From Tannerellaceae bacterium (GTDB lineage: Bacteria > Bacteroidota > Bacteroidia > Bacteroidales > Tannerellaceae): 43,972 nucleotides of DNA. The stretch is taken from positions 1 to 43,972 of the forward strand of contig JAISWO010000044.1 in NCBI GenBank assembly GCA_031271045.1, given 5' to 3'. Position numbers and translations under genes: made by a program. Below are positions 27,092 through 35,780 of the stretch, one piece after another (position 1 is the stretch's first letter; each line of letters opens with the position of its first letter). The notes below the pieces were generated by a model. It made no database searches. It was not told the origin of the DNA and saw only the letters and a list, made by a program, of their open reading frames with translations.

Positions 27092-28206
27092 ACGGCGATC
27101 AGTTTGTAGGAGCGGGTTCCGAGGCCTATCTTTTCGCCGTGCGCGAGGCCGGCTTGCCAATGGGTGTCGGGATGTACGAGCTGGAACTTGTCTTGTCCTT
27201 CCAGGCAGTCGTGCGGGTATTTTTCCTTCAGAGCGCTTCCGCTAAGGGCCGGCGCTTCCGTCACCAGGTCGGCGCATGCCTGGTCGAGGGCTACCGGATC
27301 GAAGGAGGCGAGGATGCCGAGGTCGGGTATGATGGCTGCATCATTATGGTTCCAGCAGTCGCAATTGGGTGAGACGTTCATAACGAAGCTGAGGTGGAAG
27401 GAGGGTTTGTCTTTGAGTACGGCCTGGGCGTATTCGGCGATCTTGCAGTTCAGGCGTTCGGAGGTATCGCCTTCGCCCATGACGACGCCTTCGTACTGGC
27501 AGAGCGCCACGCATTGTCCGCAGCCGGTGCAGCGGTCGTAGTCGATGACGGCTTTCCGGTCGGGGCCGACGTGAATGGCATCGTGTGCGCAGTGTTTCTG
27601 GCAGATGCGGCAGCCGGTACATGCGGCGGGGTCGGTGACCGGCTGGGAGGCGGAGTGCAGCTCCAGTTTCCCGGCTACGCTGGCCGATCCCATGCCGAGG
27701 TTTTTGAGCGCTCCTCCGAAGCCGCTTTGTTCGTGTCCTTTGAAATGATTCATGCTGATGACAATGTCGGCGTCGGCGATGGCTGCGCCGATTTTGGGCG
27801 CCCGGCAGTATTGGCCGTCGAGGGGTATTTCGCGGTAGTCGGCGCCTTTGACGCCGTCGGCGATGATGACGTTGCATTTGGCCGAGATGGGGTTGAATCC
27901 ATTCTCCATAGCGCTCTGCAGATGGTCGACGGCGTTGGAGCGGCCGCCGCTGTAAAGCGTATTACTGTCGGTCAGGAAGGGTTTGCCTCCGAGGCTTTGG
28001 AGCAGTGTGGCCAGCCTGGCGGCGTAATTGGGGCGGATATAGGCCAGGTTTCCCGGCTCGCCGAAATGGATTTTGATGGCTACGTATTGACGGTTGAAAT
28101 CAATCGTTTCGATGCCGGCGCGCCGGGCCAGCCGTTCCATTTTGGCGGGCAGGCTGCTGGAGGGCGTCGTCCTCAGGTTTGTGAAATAGACTTTGGATGT
28201 ATTCAT
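27088..28206 (-). CDS. DUF362 protein with two 4Fe-4S clusters
   Basis: The 372-residue protein joins an N-terminal DUF362 domain (VYFTNLRTTPSSSLPAKMERLARRAG, VAIKIHFGEPGNLAYIRPNYAA) to a ferredoxin-like insert. The insert has two CxxCxxCxxxC motifs, CTGCRICQKHCAH and CTGCGQCVALCQY, near residues 190-230. A DUF362 C-terminal part follows (DCWNHNDAAIIPDLGILASFDPVALDQACADLV). Such proteins are thought to act in electron transfer or redox chemistry, but no reaction is established. There is no signal peptide. It is co-transcribed with mnmE through a 4-bp overlap. Confidence 0.88.
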   Translation of the reverse strand: MNTSKVYFTNLRTTPSSSLPAKMERLARRAGIETIDFNRQYVAIKIHFGEPGNLAYIRPNYAARLATLLQSLGGKPFLTDSNTLYSGGRSNAVDHLQSAMENGFNPISAKCNVIIADGVKGADYREIPLDGQYCRAPKIGAAIADADIVISMNHFKGHEQSGFGGALKNLGMGSASVAGKLELHSASQPVTDPAACTGCRICQKHCAHDAIHVGPDRKAVIDYDRCTGCGQCVALCQYEGVVMGEGDTSERLNCKIAEYAQAVLKDKPSFHLSFVMNVSPNCDCWNHNDAAIIPDLGILASFDPVALDQACADLVTEAPALSGSALKEKYPHDCLEGQDKFQLVHPDTHWQAGLAHGEKIGLGTRSYKLIAV

Positions 28207-28246
28207 CGCTATGAGTTTTAAAAAGGTATACGTTTAATCGGATGCA

Positions 28247-28254
28247 CAAAGATA
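28247..28254 (-). promoter_or_regulatory. -7 box upstream of the DUF362-mnmE operon
   Basis: TATCTTTG on the minus strand is an exact TAnnTTTG match, about 40 nt before the start codon at 28206. No clear TTG is seen at -33. Confidence 0.45.
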
Positions 28255-28310
28255 GGGCATAAAAATATACGTCCGCTACCGGGGCGATATATTCCCCATC
28301 TCTCAACTGC

Positions 28311-29402
28311 CTATCGCTTGCGGTAGCCGACCAGGGCCAGGGCGTTGAATACGGCGGCGAAGAGGGTGATGATGATGAAGTGCGTACTCAGGTCGCTCAG
28401 GCCGCTGCCTTTGAGGTAGACCATGCGCATGACTTCGACGAAATAACGCACCGGGTTGAAGAGCGTCATCCGTTGCGCCCATTCCGGCATACTGTTGATG
28501 GGAGTGAACAGGCCGCTCATCAGTGCAAAGATGATCAGGAAGAAGAAGGCGGTGAACATCGCCTGTTGCTGGTTGGCCGAGATCGCCGAGATCGCCAGTC
28601 CGAGGCCCGTAAAGGCGATCAGGTAGACGGCCGCAAAGAGATAGATGACGCCCAAGCTCCCCGCCGGCGTCAGTCCATACACTAACCAGGCCACCCCGGC
28701 GCTCAGGCTCAGCAGGATGAAACCTATGATCCAGAAGGGGATCAGTTTCGAGAGCAGGAAAAGAGCTTTTGGGACGGGACTGACGTTGATCTGTTCAATC
28801 GTACCTTTTTCTTTCTCGCTCACGATGTTGAGCGTCGACAGGAAACCACCTATCAGGGTCAGCAGGAAGACCATGATGCCGGGCACCATGTAGTTCTTAT
28901 AGTTGAGGTGCGGGTTGAAGAGGTGCGTATAGGCTATGGCGGTATCCATGGCCGGCAGGGAAGTGCGTTCGCTGTGGAAGTCGGCCAGGATGGCGTTCAG
29001 GTAAGCGCTGCCAAGCCCCCCCTTCGTCCCGTTGACGGCATTAGCGGCGATGTGAACCCCGGTTTTCTCGCCACGCATCAGCAGCCGTTCAAAGCCGGCG
29101 GGAATCTCAAGCAACATATCCGACTCGTCGGCCTCGATGGATGCCAGCCCTTCGTCGTAGCGATTGAAGACGTCCGTCAGACGGAAGTATCCCGACGAGA
29201 GGACTTTCTCCCGAAGGCGGACAGACGAAGCCGAATGGTCGCGGTCGATGATGCCGAGGTTGATGTTGCGCATCTCGAAGTCGGCAGCAAACGGCAGGAT
29301 CAGCAGTTGCAAGATCGGCACGATGAAGATGATCTTCGGAAGGAAGCGGTCCCGGAGGATTTGTTTAAACTCCTTCTCAAGCAGGTAAACGAGCGTTCTC
29401 AT
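28311..29402 (-). CDS. ABC-2 type efflux permease (YbhR/YhhJ-like), second
   Basis: The 363-residue protein is an ABC-2 membrane protein: one N-terminal segment (FLPKIIFIVPILQLLILPFA), a large extracytoplasmic domain (about 45-165), then five C-terminal segments including VPGIMVFLLTLIGGFLSTLNIVSEKEKGTIEQINVSP, the conserved ABC-2 EKExGT region. This topology is that of the YbhS/YbhR drug-efflux permeases. It overlaps the first permease by 4 bp and is the last gene of the efflux operon. The pair probably forms a heterodimer driven by the two upstream ATPases. Substrate unknown; hydrophobic drugs or bile-type compounds are plausible for the family. Confidence 0.9.
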   Translation of the reverse strand: MRTLVYLLEKEFKQILRDRFLPKIIFIVPILQLLILPFAADFEMRNINLGIIDRDHSASSVRLREKVLSSGYFRLTDVFNRYDEGLASIEADESDMLLEIPAGFERLLMRGEKTGVHIAANAVNGTKGGLGSAYLNAILADFHSERTSLPAMDTAIAYTHLFNPHLNYKNYMVPGIMVFLLTLIGGFLSTLNIVSEKEKGTIEQINVSPVPKALFLLSKLIPFWIIGFILLSLSAGVAWLVYGLTPAGSLGVIYLFAAVYLIAFTGLGLAISAISANQQQAMFTAFFFLIIFALMSGLFTPINSMPEWAQRMTLFNPVRYFVEVMRMVYLKGSGLSDLSTHFIIITLFAAVFNALALVGYRKR

Positions 29403-30454
29403 GACAGGCGCAAATTAAAACGTTTCACACTGATACCCGCCAGGCCGGCCACCATGAGCGCCAGTATGCCCATCTCGCGGGCAATAGCTCCGAAGCCGAG
29501 CCCCTTGATCATGATGTCTTTCACACCTGCGATGTACCACTTAGCCGGCACGATCTCGGACAACAGGCGAAGCGGCCACGGCATGTTCTCGACCGGGAAC
29601 ATCATGCCGCTCAGCAGCACCACCGGCAGCATCAGCGCCACGCCGCTGGTCAGCATCGCCGCCTGCTGCGTGTCGACAAGGGTCGAGATCAACAATCCCA
29701 GGCACAGCGCCACCAGCGCGTACACCGTCGACAGCGCCATCAATCCGAAGAGGCTTCCCCTAACCGGCACATCCAGCAGGAATCGCGAGAGCAGCACGAT
29801 GGTGACGATGTTGACCATACTGAGCAGCAGGTAGGGCGCCACCTTTGCCAGGATGATGTACGCCGGCTTCAAGGGCGAGACCAGGAGGACCTCCATCGTC
29901 CCCATCTCTTTCTCCTTGACAATGCCTACGGACGTCATCATCGCGCAGATCAGCATCAGGATCATCCCCATTACCCCCGGAACGAAGTTGTATGCCCCCT
30001 TCATCTGCGGATTGTAGAGCAAGCTGACCTCAGCCGGCGAGTTTGCCTCTCCAGGGCCCAAGGTAGCCATCGCATAGCGGATCAGAAGCGTCGCCTCGTT
30101 CGGGTCGGTAGCGTCGGACAGGATTTGCATCCCGGAGGCGACATGGGCCGGCGGTATGATGAGCGCCAACCGTATCTCTCCGCGCCGGAAAAGCCCGTCG
30201 GCCTCCTCCGTACTGCCGATCATACGGCGCAAGTCGAAATACTCGCTCGCCGCCAGGCGGTTGATCATCCGCGCAGACGCATCGTCTCGCCTCTGATCCC
30301 ATACTGCGACGGGCGATTGCCGGACCTCCGTCGATATAGCGTACCCGAAAAGGACGACCAGCACAACAGGCATCAATAACAGGATCGCCATCGTCCGTAC
30401 GTCGCGGAAGATATGGCAGAACTCCTTTCGTATAAAAGACAGGAACTGTTTCAT
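29399..30454 (-). CDS. ABC-2 type efflux permease (YbhS-like), first
   Basis: The 351-residue protein shows the same plan as its neighbour: an N-terminal segment (TMAILLLMPVVLVVLFGYAIS), an extracytoplasmic loop domain, and a C-terminal membrane domain with VPGVMGMILMLICAMMTSVGIVKEKEMGTMEVLLVSPL carrying the EKExGT motif. The two permeases share this layout, which suggests an old duplication. It starts 38 bp after the second ATPase gene and overlaps the next permease by 4 bp. Confidence 0.91.
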   Translation of the reverse strand: MKQFLSFIRKEFCHIFRDVRTMAILLLMPVVLVVLFGYAISTEVRQSPVAVWDQRRDDASARMINRLAASEYFDLRRMIGSTEEADGLFRRGEIRLALIIPPAHVASGMQILSDATDPNEATLLIRYAMATLGPGEANSPAEVSLLYNPQMKGAYNFVPGVMGMILMLICAMMTSVGIVKEKEMGTMEVLLVSPLKPAYIILAKVAPYLLLSMVNIVTIVLLSRFLLDVPVRGSLFGLMALSTVYALVALCLGLLISTLVDTQQAAMLTSGVALMLPVVLLSGMMFPVENMPWPLRLLSEIVPAKWYIAGVKDIMIKGLGFGAIAREMGILALMVAGLAGISVKRFNLRLS

Positions 30455-30492
30455 TGTTCTAATAGTTTACGAGTTGTTTGAGTAGTTACAGG

Positions 30493-31224
30493 TCATTCAC
30501 TCCCTTTCCCCCTTGTAACGGCAAGGAAGACTTCGTTCATATCGGCGGCGCCGAACGCAGATTTCAGTGCGGAAGGCTTATCAAGCGCCTCGATCCGTCC
30601 GTCGACCATGATGGATACGCGGTTGCAGTACTCCGCCTCGTCCATGTAGTGGGTGGTTACGAAGACCGTTATGCCGCGTGCGGCCGCCTCGTAGATCAGT
30701 TCCCAGAAGCGCCGCCTGGTGGCGGGGTCGACACCTCCCGTCGGTTCGTCTAAGAAGACGATCTCCGGCTCGTGGATGACGGCCACCGAGAAGGCCAGCT
30801 TCTGCTTCCACCCCAGCGGCAGGGAGCGTACCAGCGTATGGCGCTCGCTTTCGAGGCCAAGCAAACGGAGGAGCTCTTCCGCCTTGTCGGCCAACTGCCT
30901 TCCGCGAAGGCCGTAGATGCCGCCGAAGAGGCGGATGTTCTCGCGTACCGTCAGGTCGTTGTACAGGGAGAATTTCTGGCTCATATAGCCGATATGCCGC
31001 TTGATCCGTTCCTGCTCGCGGTAGATGTCGCAGCCCGCCACGACAGCCCGCCCCGACGAGGGAACGGACAGGCCGCAAAGCATCCGCATCGCCGTCGTCT
31101 TGCCGGCTCCGTTGGCGCCCAGGAAGCCGAATATCTCGCCCCTGGCAACCGTAAAGCTGATGCGGTCGACGGCCGTAAAGTTTCCGAACTGCTTGCTGAG
31201 GCAGTCTGTCTCGATCACGTTCAT
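30493..31224 (-). CDS. ABC efflux ATPase, second of a tandem pair
   Basis: The 243-residue protein has Walker A GANGAGKTT, a divergent signature LPLGWKQKLAFS in place of LSGGQ, and Walker B IVFLDEPTGGVDP, followed by the H-loop VTTHYMDEAEYC. It corresponds to one half of YbhF, in which two ATPase domains are fused in E. coli. Here they are two genes with a 4-bp overlap at 31221-31224. The start at 31224 is chosen over 31254 because the longer form would extend into the end of the first ATPase. Confidence 0.94.
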   Translation of the reverse strand: MNVIETDCLSKQFGNFTAVDRISFTVARGEIFGFLGANGAGKTTAMRMLCGLSVPSSGRAVVAGCDIYREQERIKRHIGYMSQKFSLYNDLTVRENIRLFGGIYGLRGRQLADKAEELLRLLGLESERHTLVRSLPLGWKQKLAFSVAVIHEPEIVFLDEPTGGVDPATRRRFWELIYEAAARGITVFVTTHYMDEAEYCNRVSIMVDGRIEALDKPSALKSAFGAADMNEVFLAVTRGKGSE

Positions 31225-32138
31225 CGTTCCTCCTTTCCTTGTGCCATAAAACAATCTTCGATGCCGGCCTCGATCGGCGTAAGGCGCAGGCCGGTATGCC
31301 CTTTGCCGCCGAGGTAGGTTGCGAGGGCTTCCGTATCACCGCTTCGGTCTTCCCGAAGCGTCAGGTGGTGCGAGTCGCCGAACGCATAGCACGAGAGCGT
31401 CCCGTCGTAGGCGCGCAGATCACCTAAAAGGGCGTACATCCGGTCGGAACAGACTTTATAGAGCGGTTTGCCGAACGAGCGGCAGATAGCCTGGGGCGTA
31501 TCAACCGTGAGGCATTGCCCCGCATACATCAAGGCGATCCGGTCGCACCGGGCGGCCTCGTCCATATAGGGTGTCGAGACCAGGATCGTGATCCCTTGCC
31601 GGCGCAGGCGTCCGAGCATTTCCCAGAACTCAATGCGTGAGACAGGGTCGACGCCCGTCGTCGGTTCGTCGAGGAAGAGTACGTCCGGGCGATGTACCAG
31701 GGCGCAGCAGAGGGCGAGCTTCTGTTTCATGCCGCCCGACAGCTTGCCGGCCCGCCGGTGGCGGAAAGGTTCTATGTGGACGTAGATGTCGCGGATCAGG
31801 TCGTAGTTATCCTCCACCGTTGTGTCGAATACGGTGGCGAAGAAGCGGAGGTTTTCCTCCACCGACAAGTCCTGGTACAGCGAGAAGCGCCCCGGCATAT
31901 AGCCCACGCGACGGCGTATCTGTTTCAAATCCGTTGCCGTGTCGAGCCCGCAGACCGTAGCCTGTCCGCTGTCGGGCAGGATAAGCGTCGTCAGGATGCG
32001 GAAGAGCGTCGTCTTACCTGCCCCGTCGGGCCCGATCAGTCCGAAGAGCTCGCCTGGAGAAACCGTCAGGCTGATGTCCCGGAGAGCCGTCACCTCCCCG
32101 TAGGCCTTCGTGATGCGGCGGATGATTACATCGTTCAT
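31221..32138 (-). CDS. ABC efflux ATPase, first of a tandem pair
   Basis: The 305-residue protein has Walker A GPDGAGKTT, a canonical signature LSGGMKQKLAL, Walker B VLFLDEPTTGVDP and a C-terminal extension (about 220-305) after the nucleotide-binding domain. It is probably the catalytically regular half of the pair, since the second ATPase has a changed signature. The start at 32138 leaves 13 bp after the fusion-protein gene; an alternative ATG at 32171 would overlap that gene by 20 bp. Confidence 0.93.
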   Translation of the reverse strand: MNDVIIRRITKAYGEVTALRDISLTVSPGELFGLIGPDGAGKTTLFRILTTLILPDSGQATVCGLDTATDLKQIRRRVGYMPGRFSLYQDLSVEENLRFFATVFDTTVEDNYDLIRDIYVHIEPFRHRRAGKLSGGMKQKLALCCALVHRPDVLFLDEPTTGVDPVSRIEFWEMLGRLRRQGITILVSTPYMDEAARCDRIALMYAGQCLTVDTPQAICRSFGKPLYKVCSDRMYALLGDLRAYDGTLSCYAFGDSHHLTLREDRSGDTEALATYLGGKGHTGLRLTPIEAGIEDCFMAQGKEER

Positions 32139-32151
32139 AACCTTCGGCGGC

Positions 32152-33051
32152 TTAGAATTTGACTTCGCCATACTGCCCGATCTTCAGGTATCCGTCGTTG
32201 TGGACGGCTATGCGGATGGCATAGACTAAGTTGGAGCGTTCGTCGCGCGTTTGTATGCCTTTAGGCGTAAACTCGGCCTTGTCGGATATCCAGGCCAGGG
32301 AGCCATCGTATGTGCGGCTGTCGTCGGCTTGGCCGTAGCCGGCGTAGACCTTGACGGTCTGCCCCAGTTGAAGCCCGTCCAGTTGAGCGGCAGTGATATA
32401 GGCGCGCAGGTAGAGCCGGTCCGTATCGGCTATCTTGTAGAGCGGTTTTGCGGGAGCGGTCACTTCGCCCGCCTCGGCGTATTTGGCCAGGACAACGCCT
32501 TGGAAGGGATTGGTGATGCGGCATTTCTGCAACTGGTCGTCGAGCTGGAGGAGTTGGTAGTAGAGACTTTCGGCTTCAGCCTCGGCGCTGGTGGCGGTCT
32601 TGTCGAGCGAGGAACGCTGGGCGTCGAGCTGTTTCTCCAAAAGATGGATCAGGCTAACGATGTCGTCGAGCTGCTTGCGGTTGGCGGCTCCGGCGCGGAC
32701 TAAGTTTTCAAGACGTTGCTGTTCGGTGCGCGCGGTGGCGATCTGCTGTGCGGTGGCGGCGATCTGCTTGTGGACGTCGGGCTTGCGGATGTCAATGGCG
32801 CGGAGTCCGGCAGCGAGTTGCATCTTGCGGAGGTAGAGTTGCGTGGTATCGACATAGCCTACGCAGGCTCCGGCTTCGAGGCGGCTTCCTTCGCGGATGT
32901 CGAACGCCAGGATCCGCCCGCTTGCTTCGGACGATACGATGACTTCCGTTGCTTCGAAGGCGCCGGTGGCGTCGAAGGCCTCCTCTTGCGTCCCGCAGGA
33001 AACAAGCAGGCAGGCCAACGGTGTGAGAATGAGGGAAAAACAGGTTTTCAT
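32152..33051 (-). CDS. HlyD/YbhG-type membrane fusion lipoprotein
   Basis: The 299-residue protein is the periplasmic adaptor of the efflux system. A lipoprotein signal (MKTCFSLILTPLACLLVSC, Cys19) precedes a biotinyl-lipoyl-like half (EATEVIVSSEASGRILAFDIREGSRLEAGACVG). A long coiled-coil hairpin follows (about 75-165, KQIAATAQQIATARTEQQRLENLVRAG and ...LEKQLDAQRSSLDK), then the second lipoyl half and beta-barrel (NPFQGVVLAKYAEAGEVTAPAKPLYKI). The frame opens at 33171, but the extra 40 codons read through the palindromic repeats between genes, so the lipoprotein start is preferred. Confidence 0.9.
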   Translation of the reverse strand: MKTCFSLILTPLACLLVSCGTQEEAFDATGAFEATEVIVSSEASGRILAFDIREGSRLEAGACVGYVDTTQLYLRKMQLAAGLRAIDIRKPDVHKQIAATAQQIATARTEQQRLENLVRAGAANRKQLDDIVSLIHLLEKQLDAQRSSLDKTATSAEAEAESLYYQLLQLDDQLQKCRITNPFQGVVLAKYAEAGEVTAPAKPLYKIADTDRLYLRAYITAAQLDGLQLGQTVKVYAGYGQADDSRTYDGSLAWISDKAEFTPKGIQTRDERSNLVYAIRIAVHNDGYLKIGQYGEVKF

Positions 33052-33111
33052 TGTTGTCTGTATAAATGGTTTTATGATATGTTTCATTGTGATGAACTGT
33101 TGCTTGTCACG

Positions 33112-33170
33112 GTGCAACGTTGCACACTGCCTTTGTGTAGCATTGCACATCGTCGTTGTGCAGCGTTGCA
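33112..33170. repeat. Three palindromic elements at 23-bp spacing
   Basis: GTGCAACGTTGCAC (33112-33125) is a perfect 14-bp palindrome. Related elements follow around ATTGCAC (33142-33148) and TGCAGCGTTGCA (ending 33170). The cores GTTGCA/ATTGCA/GTTGCA begin at 33119, 33142 and 33165, exactly 23 bp apart, in the gap between the TolC-type and fusion-protein genes. They may be a regulator site or RNA-processing signal. Confidence 0.6.
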
Positions 33171-33189
33171 TCCTGCCTCGAAGCTGTTC

Positions 33190-34488
33190 TTACGGCAGGA
33201 TGTTGCCTGCGGTGAGGTACGAGAGGTCATAGATAGCGGTTAGGAGCTGGATACGGTGCGTGGAGGAGGTCTGCCGGGCGAGGTCTTCGGCATTGATCTC
33301 GCGGATGAGGTCGGCTACGGCAATGACGCCACCCTCCAGCTTCACTTCGGCTGCCTGCCGGATGGAGGTGCGCAGGCGGAGGATCTCGCTGTCGGTGTCA
33401 AGCAGGCGGTACATCATGTCTATGTCCGTATCGCGGCGGACAATCCGCAGGGTGGTGTTGAAGAGGAAGGCCTCGCGCTGCACATCGACTGAGCGGAGGG
33501 AGGTTTCGATCTTCCTCCGGTCGTTGGCCAGGGTATAGAATTGTCCGAAGTTCCACGACAGGCGGAGGCCGGCGACGTAGAAGGGCTCGAAGCTATCGGC
33601 CAGCATATTCAGCCCCGGCCGTCCGTATCCTCCCTGCACGAAGAGTCCGATACGGGGCATCAGTTGGGCGGTGAGCTGCCGGCGCTGCACCCCGATCCGG
33701 TCCTTCAGGGCGGCGAAGGCCTCCATCTCCGGCCGGTTGATGCCGGTCTTCAGCGCCTCTCCCGGCATGGATGGGACGATCAGTGAGGCCGTTTCGCCGA
33801 TTTCCTGTCCGGTGAGGGCGCTCAGGACAGCCAGGTAAGCCTTGCGTCCGGCTTGCAGTTCGATGGCCTGCCGGTGGGCTTTGAGGCGTTCCACCTCCAG
33901 GGCGTCGCGGTCGGACTCATTGGCCATTCCCTGGTCCATCATGGCGGCGATACGGCCGGCGTTTACCTCCAGTTCCTTTTGCAGCAGCGTGTTCTGCCGG
34001 AGAAGTTCGTCCTGGAGCAGGCATCCGAAGAAGACCTGGTTGATGCGTTCGCGCAGGGCGTAGAGCTCGCTTTCCAACTGTTTGCGTTCAGTCTCGGCCT
34101 GTGCGTGCGCGAGGGTTTGCGCGGAGCGGATATGTCCTCCGTCCCAGAGCGTCTGGGTGATTTCGGCCGTCACCTGATATTGGTCTTTGCTCACCGTTGG
34201 AATGTCGAATCCGGGTATCAGTGCCGACAGCCTGCCGGCGTCGAAGGGGAGCGTCGTGACGTCGCTCTGGTACGTTGCCCGGGCATTGAGGGCGAGCTGC
34301 GGCAGCCAGGCTTTGCCGGCGTTGGCTACGTTGTAGCTTTCGGTTTGCGCAATCAGGTCGTACTGCCTGATCAGCGGATAATGAGCGCGCGCCAGCTCGT
34401 AGCACCGGATCAGGGTGAGCTGCGGGGCCTCTTGCGAAGCTGCCTCCCCGGCCCAGAGGAGGAGCAAACAGATCAAAAATCGTTTCAT
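33190..34488 (-). CDS. TolC-family outer-membrane efflux protein
   Basis: The 432-residue protein is the outer-membrane channel of the tripartite pump. A signal peptide (MKRFLICLLLLWAGEAASQ) precedes two long helical repeats typical of the OEP family (LTLIRCYELARAHYPLIRQYDLIAQTESYNVANAGKAWLPQLALNARATY, and a second copy around FEPFYVAGLRLSWNFGQFYTLANDRRKIETSLRSV). It lacks a lipobox. It is the second gene of the operon, 26 bp after tetR. Confidence 0.92.
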   Translation of the reverse strand: MKRFLICLLLLWAGEAASQEAPQLTLIRCYELARAHYPLIRQYDLIAQTESYNVANAGKAWLPQLALNARATYQSDVTTLPFDAGRLSALIPGFDIPTVSKDQYQVTAEITQTLWDGGHIRSAQTLAHAQAETERKQLESELYALRERINQVFFGCLLQDELLRQNTLLQKELEVNAGRIAAMMDQGMANESDRDALEVERLKAHRQAIELQAGRKAYLAVLSALTGQEIGETASLIVPSMPGEALKTGINRPEMEAFAALKDRIGVQRRQLTAQLMPRIGLFVQGGYGRPGLNMLADSFEPFYVAGLRLSWNFGQFYTLANDRRKIETSLRSVDVQREAFLFNTTLRIVRRDTDIDMMYRLLDTDSEILRLRTSIRQAAEVKLEGGVIAVADLIREINAEDLARQTSSTHRIQLLTAIYDLSYLTAGNILP

Positions 34489-34514
34489 GGGAATGATGAG
34501 TTACAGGTTATTCA

Positions 34515-35153
34515 CTATTCGTTATTCACCGTCAAAGGTTCCATCAGGTGGTACATCGTGTTGCATATCAACTGCCGGCGGCGGTTCAGGTAGTCGTCGA
34601 AGGCTTCCGGTTTTCCATCCATAAAGAGGGTGATGAGTACATTGCGGATCAGGATCGGGAAGACGATCAGGCTTATGAAAGTCGACACAAGGTCTTCCAG
34701 TGGCTGTGGCCTGATCCATCCTTTCTCCATTTCGTCGACGACCTGCTGTTTGAAGCGCATCAGTACCTGTATCCTGTTCGGGCCTTTGGCGACGGAATGT
34801 AGCAAATGCTCCATGTCGCGGTTCATTTCGTTGATCACGAAGAGGGGGAACAAGTGGTTGCTTCGCAGAGCGTTCAGATAGCGGTCGACGATCTTGGGGA
34901 GTTTCTCCCTGATCGTCGTCGGCTCGTCCATGATCAGGTTGATGTCGGGCAGCACGGCGTCGATCAGTTGCGCAAAGATGGATTCGAACATCATTTCCTT
35001 TGTGCGGAAGTAATAGTGCATGGCTGTGCGGCTGATGCCCACTTCGGCGGCTATGTCGCCCATGGTGGTTGCCTCGTAGCCTTTACGGACGAAGACTCGC
35101 TTTGCGGCTTCGATAATGCGGCTTTCCATGCCGCTTGTTTCATCTGTTTTCAT
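34515..35153 (-). CDS. TetR/AcrR-family transcriptional repressor
   Basis: The 212-residue protein has an N-terminal TetR helix-turn-helix (ATTMGDIAAEVGISRTAMHYYFRTKEMMFESIF, about 27-59), preceded by IIEAAKRVFVRKGYE. The C-terminal ligand domain is helical, with a hydrophobic stretch LVSTFISLIVFPILIRNVLITLFM near 165-188. It heads the efflux operon and should repress it. A palindrome overlapping its own -7 box is the likely operator, so the pump would be induced by the ligand it exports. Confidence 0.93.
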   Translation of the reverse strand: MKTDETSGMESRIIEAAKRVFVRKGYEATTMGDIAAEVGISRTAMHYYFRTKEMMFESIFAQLIDAVLPDINLIMDEPTTIREKLPKIVDRYLNALRSNHLFPLFVINEMNRDMEHLLHSVAKGPNRIQVLMRFKQQVVDEMEKGWIRPQPLEDLVSTFISLIVFPILIRNVLITLFMDGKPEAFDDYLNRRRQLICNTMYHLMEPLTVNNE

Positions 35154-35188
35154 ACGTCGTTATTGCTTCTTGGGTGGTTGTTTGTCTA

Positions 35189-35215
35189 CTGTGTTTGACA
35201 CAGGCGTCAAATATA
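35189..35215 (-). promoter_or_regulatory. tetR efflux-operon promoter with overlapping operator palindromes
   Basis: On the minus strand TATATTTG (35208-35215) is an exact -7 box. Two palindromes overlap it or flank it: CTGTGT-ttg-ACACAG (35189-35203) and TTTGAC-acaggc-GTCAAA (35194-35211). Both have the size of TetR operators and would block the promoter. Confidence 0.6.
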
Positions 35216-35273
35216 CGGCAATAACGAAGCAATCCTCCGGTGTGGTATGTTTCTTACGAAAGTTTAACGTTTG

Positions 35274-35780
35274 TCAGTCCTGATCGGCGATGATCATTCG
35301 GGCTATCCATGCGCAGGCTTCGGCGTCGGCCAGTGCATGATGGTGGTTTTTGAGGTCATATCCGCAGTGTTGGGCGACGGTGTGGAGTTGGTGGTTAGGC
35401 AGGCTTCGGCCGAATCGCTTGCGGGAGGCGCGGCAAGTGCAATGAAACAGATAGTCGGGATAGTCAATGCCGTAGACCTGGTGGACGGCCCTCAGGCAGC
35501 CTTCGTCGAAGGCGCTGTTGTGAGCGACTAAGGGCAGTCCGGCTATCTTCGGAGCGATCTCTGCCCAGACGTCGGGGAAGATGGCGGCATGGACCGTATC
35601 GTAATAATTCAAGCCGTGCGCAACGACGCAAAAGCCGGCGTAGTAATTCGGCGTAGGCCGTATCAGGCGGTAGATGGACTCTTCCACCTGTCCGCTGCGG
35701 ACAATGACTACGCCGACGCTGCAAACGCTCGAACGCTGCCCGTTGGCCGTTTCGAAATCAATGGCCGCGAAGTCGATCAT
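35274..35780 (-). CDS. DnaQ-like DEDDh 3'-5' exonuclease
   Basis: The 168-residue protein is a stand-alone exonuclease of the DnaQ/epsilon superfamily. Motif I is [11 protein letters not shown] (Asp8, Glu10), motif II is [13 protein letters not shown], and motif III is [13 protein letters not shown] (His and Asp of the DEDDh type). No polymerase, BRCT or helicase domain is attached. It is probably a repair or RNA/DNA trimming nuclease. Its ATG overlaps the hisB stop codon by 4 bp, placing it as the last gene of the his operon without an obvious metabolic reason. Confidence 0.93.
   Translation of the reverse strand: MIDFAAIDFETANGQRSSVCSVGVVIVRSGQVEESIYRLIRPTPNYYAGFCVVAHGLNYYDTVHAAIFPDVWAEIAPKIAGLPLVAHNSAFDEGCLRAVHQVYGIDYPDYLFHCTCRASRKRFGRSLPNHQLHTVAQHCGYDLKNHHHALADAEACAWIARMIIADQD

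Noticed and set aside
33052-33171. N-terminal 40-codon extension of the membrane fusion protein
   Set aside because: It reads through a palindromic repeat and would hide the lipoprotein signal, which is well formed at 33051.
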